Assembly: GCF_005311025.1 (NCBI RefSeq)
Contig: NZ_CP031747.1
Coordinates: 1,240,001-1,304,000, forward strand
Direction of reading: 5' to 3'
DNA: 64,000 bases
Source: Alcaligenes faecalis
Lineage (GTDB): Bacteria; Pseudomonadota; Gammaproteobacteria; Burkholderiales; Burkholderiaceae_B
Made by a program: the position numbers and the translations under genes. A model generated the notes under the pieces. It ran no database searches, had not been told where the DNA came from, and was given only the letters and a program-made list of their open reading frames with translations. Positions 58,928 to 64,000 of this stretch are shown piece by piece. The number at the start of each line of letters is the position of its first letter. Within the stretch, counting starts at the first letter, position 1.

Positions 58928-60340
58928 ATGACTAAGCCTGTGATTTCTCCGGTAGTGCTGTGTGGTGGATCGGGAACCCGATTATGGCCACTTAGCCGGA
59001 AAAGTTTTCCGAAACAGTTTGCGCCTGTCATTCATGATCGCAGCTTGCTCAGATTGACGCTGGAGCGATTAAGCCCTTTGATGCAGAGCGGGTCTTTGGT
59101 TTGTATTGGCTCTGAGGAACATCGCTTTCTGATCAGCAATGAGCTGGAGTCCGTGAATTTGCTGGGCAAGATCATATTGGAGCCCGTCGCCAAGAATACG
59201 GCCCCTGCGGTGGCGTTAGCGGCAATGGCCGTCGGACCCGATGACTTATTGCTGATCTGTCCTGCAGACCATTTTATTCCGGACGCGCAACTGTTCGAGG
59301 AGTGCATACGTCGAGCAGTGCCTGCTGCCGAGCAGGGAGCAATCGTGATCTTTGGCGTGCAGCCTAGCTTCCCTAGTACTGCTTATGGATATATAGAAAG
59401 CAAGCATGAGCTGGGTGAAGAGTCTGCTGTGCCGGTCAAGGCTTTTATCGAGAAGCCGTCACTGGAGCTTGCCACACAGTTGCTGGCCAACCGTAATGTG
59501 TTTTGGAACTCAGGCATGGTGCTGGCCAAAGCAGATGTACTGTTGAGCGAGTTGGAGGTGTTGGCTCCTGATATGTTGGATCATGTTGCCCGAGCATTCC
59601 AGGCAGGGCAGGTGGATGGTTTGTTTTTCCGCCCAGATGCAGAAGTCTTTGCCCAGACTCCTGAAGACAGTTTCGACTATGCCGTGCTTGAAAAAAGTGA
59701 CAAGGTCATGATGACCGCGTTCCGTGGCGCCTGGAGTGATGTCGGTAGCTGGAATGCCTTATCAGCAGTCCAGGAGGCTGACGAGGACGATAACCGTCTG
59801 TCGGGTCAAGCCTATGCGTATGGTTGTTCGGGTACCAGCATTCGAGCTGAACATCGTGTGGTTGTCGGCCTGGGTCTGCAAGACTTGCAGATAGTGGAAA
59901 CGGCAGATGCTGTGCTGGTGGCACGGGCTTCGGAAGTGGAAAAAATCAAACACGTTGTTGAGGACCTGAGAAAGTCTAATGTTGCTCAAGCCGATACGCA
60001 TCGTAATGTCGTGCGTCCCTGGGGCTCGTATGACAGCATTGATAGTGGTGATCGCTTTCAGGTCAAACGTATTGTTGTGAAACCGGGGGCCGCATTGAGC
60101 TTGCAGAAACACTATCAGCGCTCCGAGCACTGGATTGTTGTCAAAGGTACGGCCCTGGTGACCAGGGGCGAAGAGCAGCATCTGTTATCCGAGAACCAGT
60201 CTATTTATATTCCCTTGGGAACGACTCATCGTTTAGAGAATGTGGGCAAAACTTCCCTGGAACTGATTGAGGTGCAGACGGGGGCTTATTTGGGTGAGGA
60301 CGATATTGTTCGTCTCGAAGATACATATGGCCGGGTGTGA
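58928..60340 (+). CDS. manC: Mannose-1-phosphate guanylyltransferase/mannose-6-phosphate isomerase
   Basis: A 470-residue bifunctional enzyme making GDP-mannose. The N-terminal nucleotidyltransferase has VVLCGGSGTRLWPLSRKSFP, FIEKPSLELA and FWNSGMVLAKADVLLSELE. The C-terminal type II phosphomannose isomerase cupin has RPWGSYDSIDSGDRFQVKRI, QKHYQRSEHWIVVKG and PLGTTHRLEN. ATG 58928 is preferred over the adjoining TTG. Its presence implies mannose or a mannose-derived sugar in the polysaccharide. The stop overlaps the next gene by four bases. Confidence 0.96.
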   Translation: MTKPVISPVVLCGGSGTRLWPLSRKSFPKQFAPVIHDRSLLRLTLERLSPLMQSGSLVCIGSEEHRFLISNELESVNLLGKIILEPVAKNTAPAVALAAMAVGPDDLLLICPADHFIPDAQLFEECIRRAVPAAEQGAIVIFGVQPSFPSTAYGYIESKHELGEESAVPVKAFIEKPSLELATQLLANRNVFWNSGMVLAKADVLLSELEVLAPDMLDHVARAFQAGQVDGLFFRPDAEVFAQTPEDSFDYAVLEKSDKVMMTAFRGAWSDVGSWNALSAVQEADEDDNRLSGQAYAYGCSGTSIRAEHRVVVGLGLQDLQIVETADAVLVARASEVEKIKHVVEDLRKSNVAQADTHRNVVRPWGSYDSIDSGDRFQVKRIVVKPGAALSLQKHYQRSEHWIVVKGTALVTRGEEQHLLSENQSIYIPLGTTHRLENVGKTSLELIEVQTGAYLGEDDIVRLEDTYGRV

Positions 60341-61530
60341 GAGCGGTGAGCATTAAAGTTCTGATCGTTTCTTTAAATGGCGTCCAGGAACTCTCTGGTG
60401 GCGGACTTTATTTGCGTTCTGTGGTGAGAGCATTCGCCAGCCTGGACGATGTGGGAGAAGTGACTGTCATCTCTAAGGAGGTCGGGGAGCAAAGTGTCAC
60501 TTTGCCTGAAAAAGCACGATATGTTTATGTGCCGAAAACCGTGCGTTCGGATATCGTTTCTCGAGCGATGCTCAATCCCACCTTTCTTGGAACCAGTACT
60601 GAGCTGATTGCCCAGCATGCTCAGGAAGCAGATCTGGTAGTCCTGCATAATTCTCGGTGCGGCCGCATTCTGAGTACCTTGAAACGACGGTTGCCAGGCA
60701 AGCGGTTCGGTATTATTTCTGATAATTCAGAATACGACTTGAGACGACAGCATGAAGCCAGTAGTTGGCTGCGGAAGTTGGAACGGGCAATAGACAGCTC
60801 CGAGATTTATGCAGCTGAAAAGCGCTGTTTGCAGGCGGATTTTATTTCGTTTATTACGCGTAAAGATCGGGATGTGTATATCGCTCGATATGGACAGCCT
60901 GCCCTACATGAAATCTTGCCGATCACTGTCGAAGCCGGTATATCTGCTACCGAGTTAAGGCCTGCTCAACATCCCCGCGTCATTTTCACTGGTCATTTTG
61001 GCTTTGCCCCCAACGTTAGTGCACTGCAGACGTTTGCTCAGGCCGCTGAGCAATTCCGCCTGTCTGCAGCAGGGCATGACGTAAGCTTTGCTGCTGCTGG
61101 GGCGGGTCTGTCGAAATGTTCCATACCAGGGGAGCATTTTGAGAAGTTGAAGTCGCCAAGTAGTGCGCAGATGCAAGCTTTTTTCCGTAGTGCATCTGTG
61201 TATTTAGCGCCTGTTGCGTGGGGAAGCGGCATGAAAACCAAGGTTGCAGAGGCGCTATCCTATGGCCTGCCGGTTATCTGCATGGAAAATGCTGCAGAAG
61301 GCTATGAAGACGTGCTGTCTTCGGATCGCTATCGTTGTGTGATTGAGGTGGTTAACGATGTTGGCCAAATGGTTCATGGGTTGGCAGCCTTGTTTGCGGA
61401 TCCGGATGAGCTTTTGCGCCGTCGCCAGCTGGCATTGGAGGCTTTTCATTTGTATTTATCACCGGATTCACAGGCTCGCAGAATGCAGTCATTGATAGCG
61501 GCTATAGGTTTGAAGGCCGCTGATCATTAG
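60337..61530 (+). CDS. Family 4-like glycosyltransferase
   Basis: A 397-residue GT-B-fold transferase. The N-terminal domain opens with KVLIVSLNGVQELSGGGLYL. The C-terminal domain has VIFTGHFGFAPNVSALQTF, VYLAPVAWGSGMKTKVAEAL and SYGLPVICM, typical of GT1/GT4 enzymes with a nucleotide-sugar-binding E-x7-like region. It may transfer mannose from the GDP-mannose made by the upstream ManC, but the donor cannot be read from sequence. It overlaps manC by 4 bp and the convergent polymerase gene by 4 bp. Confidence 0.85.
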   Translation: MRAVSIKVLIVSLNGVQELSGGGLYLRSVVRAFASLDDVGEVTVISKEVGEQSVTLPEKARYVYVPKTVRSDIVSRAMLNPTFLGTSTELIAQHAQEADLVVLHNSRCGRILSTLKRRLPGKRFGIISDNSEYDLRRQHEASSWLRKLERAIDSSEIYAAEKRCLQADFISFITRKDRDVYIARYGQPALHEILPITVEAGISATELRPAQHPRVIFTGHFGFAPNVSALQTFAQAAEQFRLSAAGHDVSFAAAGAGLSKCSIPGEHFEKLKSPSSAQMQAFFRSASVYLAPVAWGSGMKTKVAEALSYGLPVICMENAAEGYEDVLSSDRYRCVIEVVNDVGQMVHGLAALFADPDELLRRRQLALEAFHLYLSPDSQARRMQSLIAAIGLKAADH

Positions 61531-62603
61531 TCTTGACGTTGAATTTCTGTTTGCAAGGATTTTTCGACGATAAAATCTCGTTGAAATTTATCTAATAGAA
61601 AAAAAGGCTGGTATTGGTTTAAAAAGTCCCGCTCAGGATTTTTGTATGCAAGAAACAGCGACAGGCTCATGGTAAGTGCACAAGCAATAATGAAAGATCC
61701 CCGCAGAAATGAGGTCTTGTTATAAAGCACTATTCCAAATAAAAGGGGGTGTACAGCCAGTAGTGCCCAGCTTATTCTTGATATATGAATCCCAAAGGGA
61801 AGAGCTGCTGAGAAAAGTAAAATACCAATAAAGTAGCAATGAAATAAGAATATATGATTGCTGTTTTCGAATATATATTTTCTGTTGATTAAAAAGAAGA
61901 TATATATTAGAGAAAGTAAAGCATAAATTTTGAGGCCGCTATTTGAGAGATGCAAAGTAAAGTAGCTAGTGTATAGCCCTGTGTATTGCGAGACAGCGGT
62001 GATCAGTAATGGTCCTAATGTTAGGAAGCAGGACCAAATTAGTACATAGATGAACCAAGAGTGCGGTTTGGATAGCCATCGTCTTAGTATCACTAGAGGA
62101 AAGAGGACCAGAATTGATTTATGAAACAGGGCTGCGACTAGCAGCCAAGCTATGGAAATTAATGTGCGGCGTTGGATATTGCTGGCAACATACACAAAAA
62201 TAGCGATGGCTATAAATTGACGAATGACTCCCAAACTATCCAGGTATGCGATGGGTAAACCTAGAAAAGCAAAAAGGCCTACCGGGTGCCATTTGTAAAG
62301 CCGACTGTAGCGATCGAACGCAAGATAGTAGAATGTTGCGATCAATGCGCTTGATAGAATAAATAACAGAATAGGATCGGTGTGATGGCCAATATCCATA
62401 AGAACACGGGATAAAGGCTCGAACCAGTCGTAGTCATCTTTTTGGCTGAGATTGTAGTAAACAGGATAGTCATATCCCGCATTGAAACGTACGCCAGAAA
62501 AAATGCACAATATTAGTAGTGACAGGAAAACTTGGAGTCTGGAAGAGACTCCAAGCAGGTAGAGATAAAGCAGTGCCAGAAAGAGAAAGAGATAGTAGAT
62601 CAC
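61527..62603 (-). CDS. EpsG family polysaccharide polymerase (Wzy-like)
   Basis: A 358-residue protein with about ten membrane helices. The EpsG-type blocks are GVRFNAGYDYPVYYNL near residue 40, DSLGVIRQFIAIAIFVYVAS and LLVAALFHKSILVLFPLVIL. It is likely the polymerase joining repeat units outside the inner membrane. The gene is distinctly AT-richer than its neighbours, as often seen for horizontally exchanged wzy genes. It follows the Wzz-like gene by 15 bp. Confidence 0.85.
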   Translation of the reverse strand: MIYYLFLFLALLYLYLLGVSSRLQVFLSLLILCIFSGVRFNAGYDYPVYYNLSQKDDYDWFEPLSRVLMDIGHHTDPILLFILSSALIATFYYLAFDRYSRLYKWHPVGLFAFLGLPIAYLDSLGVIRQFIAIAIFVYVASNIQRRTLISIAWLLVAALFHKSILVLFPLVILRRWLSKPHSWFIYVLIWSCFLTLGPLLITAVSQYTGLYTSYFTLHLSNSGLKIYALLSLIYIFFLINRKYIFENSNHIFLFHCYFIGILLFSAALPFGIHISRISWALLAVHPLLFGIVLYNKTSFLRGSFIIACALTMSLSLFLAYKNPERDFLNQYQPFFLLDKFQRDFIVEKSLQTEIQRQD

Positions 62604-62618
62604 AGTGAGAGTGTGAGG

Positions 62619-63758
62619 TTACTGATCTGCAGCCGTTGGTTTTTGTCTGAATAAGTACGACAGTCTGGTCAAAACATATAGACAGGCAATGCCGAGGCCA
62701 CCAAGCAGGCCTATCGCCAGAGTTATCAATGTACGTGGTTGATAAGGTGTGCTGGGTTCGATAGCTGGCTGGTCTATGGTCGCAACTTGACCTGATAGTT
62801 GAGTTGAATCGATGCTGCTCAATAAGTCCAACTTAGCCTTTAGAGGTGGCAGAGTAGGAATATAGGGGTCGTTATTCTGGCGCTTCTCAAGCGTATCAAG
62901 TTGTGCTTGCAGAGCTTTTGTACCGCGCAGGTACAAGTTGTCGCCTGAATAAGAAGTAATGAGATTACCTGTAGAAGAAGGATGTTCCAGTGCAATGCTC
63001 AAGGCAATCTCATGGGCGTCCTTTATGCGCGAAATTTGCGCTTGTCGTTCTGTCTCTGCAAATAAGCGCAGGGCAGTGATCTGGGAGTCCGTTGTTTTTT
63101 TCTCCAGATCTACCGTGCTTTGCACTGTTTGTAGAACTTCAGCACGGCTGTTCTGCAAAGCCAGGGTAACGAATTGGTTCGTCCAGGCTTTGGCTAATTG
63201 GGGATCTTGATTACTTAAGGTTACCGTTGCTGTCGGAACCCCATTCGGGCTGGAGTTCAAAATATTGAGGTCTCGCGAAAATTGTTCTCGTAGTATTTCT
63301 CTTTCCTGGGCAGGTAAGGCCGTGTTATTCAGGTGAGGGAGATAAACAGTTTCGAAAAACTCGTCGAGGGTTTTCTGAGAGTTCAGATGCCGGGTGAAGA
63401 TCTGAAAAGCGGTTTCCGGAGTAAGTTCGGCAAGGTGTTGCTTGCCAGCTTCTCCCGGCTGCTCATTAAGAATATTGTCTATTTCGGGGCCTAAGGAGCG
63501 AATGGCGGTATTGAAATGAACCAGATCAGTGGGGGTGGGCGGAGTTAGGGTGGAGTGCGCGCGAAAGCGCGGTTCTGCTATCACCAGATAAGCGGCCGCG
63601 CATATTATGCCCGCTAGGGATAGCAAGATAACAGGCAATTTGTTATTGCGTAATGCATCCAGAACATCAAAGATCGTAGGGCCTTGGTCAACGGAAGAGG
63701 GGGGAGTAGACGGACTAGTCAAGCGAAAGCTCCTCTGATGGGGAAAGCCATGCGCCAA
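62619..63758 (-). CDS. Wzz-type chain-length determinant
   Basis: A 379-residue inner-membrane protein with a membrane helix near residues 38-56 (LPVILLSLAGIICAAAYLVI), a large periplasmic helical part, the Pro-rich segment before the second membrane helix (IEPSTPYQPRTLITLAIGLL) and a short cytoplasmic tail. This is the Wzz/PCP layout controlling polysaccharide chain length. No tyrosine-kinase domain is attached. It precedes the polymerase gene on the minus strand. Confidence 0.9.
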   Translation of the reverse strand: MAHGFPHQRSFRLTSPSTPPSSVDQGPTIFDVLDALRNNKLPVILLSLAGIICAAAYLVIAEPRFRAHSTLTPPTPTDLVHFNTAIRSLGPEIDNILNEQPGEAGKQHLAELTPETAFQIFTRHLNSQKTLDEFFETVYLPHLNNTALPAQEREILREQFSRDLNILNSSPNGVPTATVTLSNQDPQLAKAWTNQFVTLALQNSRAEVLQTVQSTVDLEKKTTDSQITALRLFAETERQAQISRIKDAHEIALSIALEHPSSTGNLITSYSGDNLYLRGTKALQAQLDTLEKRQNNDPYIPTLPPLKAKLDLLSSIDSTQLSGQVATIDQPAIEPSTPYQPRTLITLAIGLLGGLGIACLYVLTRLSYLFRQKPTAADQ

Positions 63759-63783
63759 TATAAGCGCTCGTTCTCGATATGCT

Positions 63784-63798
63784 CGCTATTGTATAGCG
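63784..63798. repeat. Short palindrome CGCTAT-TGT-ATAGCG
   Basis: A perfect 6-3-6 inverted repeat in the divergent gap between the Wzz-like gene and the gene at the right edge. It could be an operator, but it is short. Confidence 0.35.
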
Positions 63799-63854
63799 GG
63801 ATATGAGCAGGGATCCTACAGACTGTATGAGGTTAGACCAATAGCTACAGCTAT

Positions 63855-63882
63855 GTGACGAAGCTCTTATATTTTCTATAGT
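63855..63882 (+). promoter_or_regulatory. Candidate promoter of the right-edge gene
   Basis: GTGACG (63855-63860) and TATAGT (63877-63882) are separated by 16 bp, about 70 bp before the ATG at 63953. Confidence 0.35.
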
Positions 63883-63952
63883 TATAAACAAATAAAGATG
63901 CGTCTCCCCAACAGGTTTAAGCTTCAGTTTTCGCCTGTTTCACGAGATCGTT

Positions 63953-64000
63953 ATGTTTTCCCGTTATTTAGCCCCTGGCCTTCTTGCTCTATCCGTCTCC
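63953..64000 (+). CDS. Start of an exported protein, cut by the window edge
   Basis: Only 16 codons are visible (MFSRYLAPGLLALSVS), the beginning of a signal peptide. From its place beside Wzz-like and polymerase genes, an outer-membrane polysaccharide export protein of the Wza type is a fair guess, but nothing in the visible part proves it. Confidence 0.45.
   Translation, partial: MFSRYLAPGLLALSVS

Overview
The window looks like a piece of chromosome from a betaproteobacterium of the order Burkholderiales, most likely family Alcaligenaceae (Alcaligenes/Bordetella/Achromobacter relatives). The evidence is the hemA-prfA-prmC-grxD-ubiX gene order, the atpIBEFHAGDC operon, the moderately high GC content, and a Bordetella-style giant filamentous-hemagglutinin locus. 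This assignment is inferred from protein character and gene order, not from a database search.

Layout. (1) 1-4352: the 3' part of a TonB-dependent siderophore receptor, two unrelated SAM-dependent methyltransferases transcribed divergently, and a small secreted protein. (2) 4675-30896: a 26-kb locus on the + strand built around two-partner secretion. It encodes an outer-membrane TpsB transporter, an ExbB-type proton channel fused to a large DUF2341/LamG-like periplasmic domain, ExbD, a TonB-like protein, a putative porin, a periplasmic coiled-coil protein, a YbjN-fold protein, a parvulin lipoprotein and a small unknown protein preceded by a heptanucleotide tandem repeat. These are followed by an STN-domain protein carrying a second TonB-like domain, an ECF sigma factor, a FecR-type anti-sigma factor, a 4535-residue exoprotein and a second ECF sigma factor. 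(3) 30902-32599: a hipBA toxin-antitoxin pair behind four operators spaced exactly 26 bp apart. (4) 32771-41659: tRNA-Phe and housekeeping genes (hemA, prfA, prmC, grxD, ubiX, ttcA, folB, an M61 peptidase, an enoyl-CoA hydratase). (5) 41942-49372: the complete F-type ATP synthase operon. (6) 49454-64000: a surface-polysaccharide locus with dTDP-rhamnose synthesis, flippase, O-antigen ligase, initiating sugar transferase, three glycosyltransferases, a GDP-mannose enzyme, an EpsG-type polymerase and a Wzz-like chain-length protein. The first codons of a probable exported protein lie at the right edge.

The most interesting part is region 2. Two-partner secretion is normally a two-gene system with no dedicated energy source. 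Here the TpsB and giant TpsA genes bracket what appears to be a complete private ExbB-ExbD-TonB machine, periplasmic folding factors and a FecI/FecR-like surface-signalling module. The reading proposed here is that a proton-motive-force-driven envelope machine assists, gates or senses export of the giant adhesin, and that the STN-TonB chimera links the machine to the anti-sigma factor. The gene content is seen in the sequence; the mechanism is inference.
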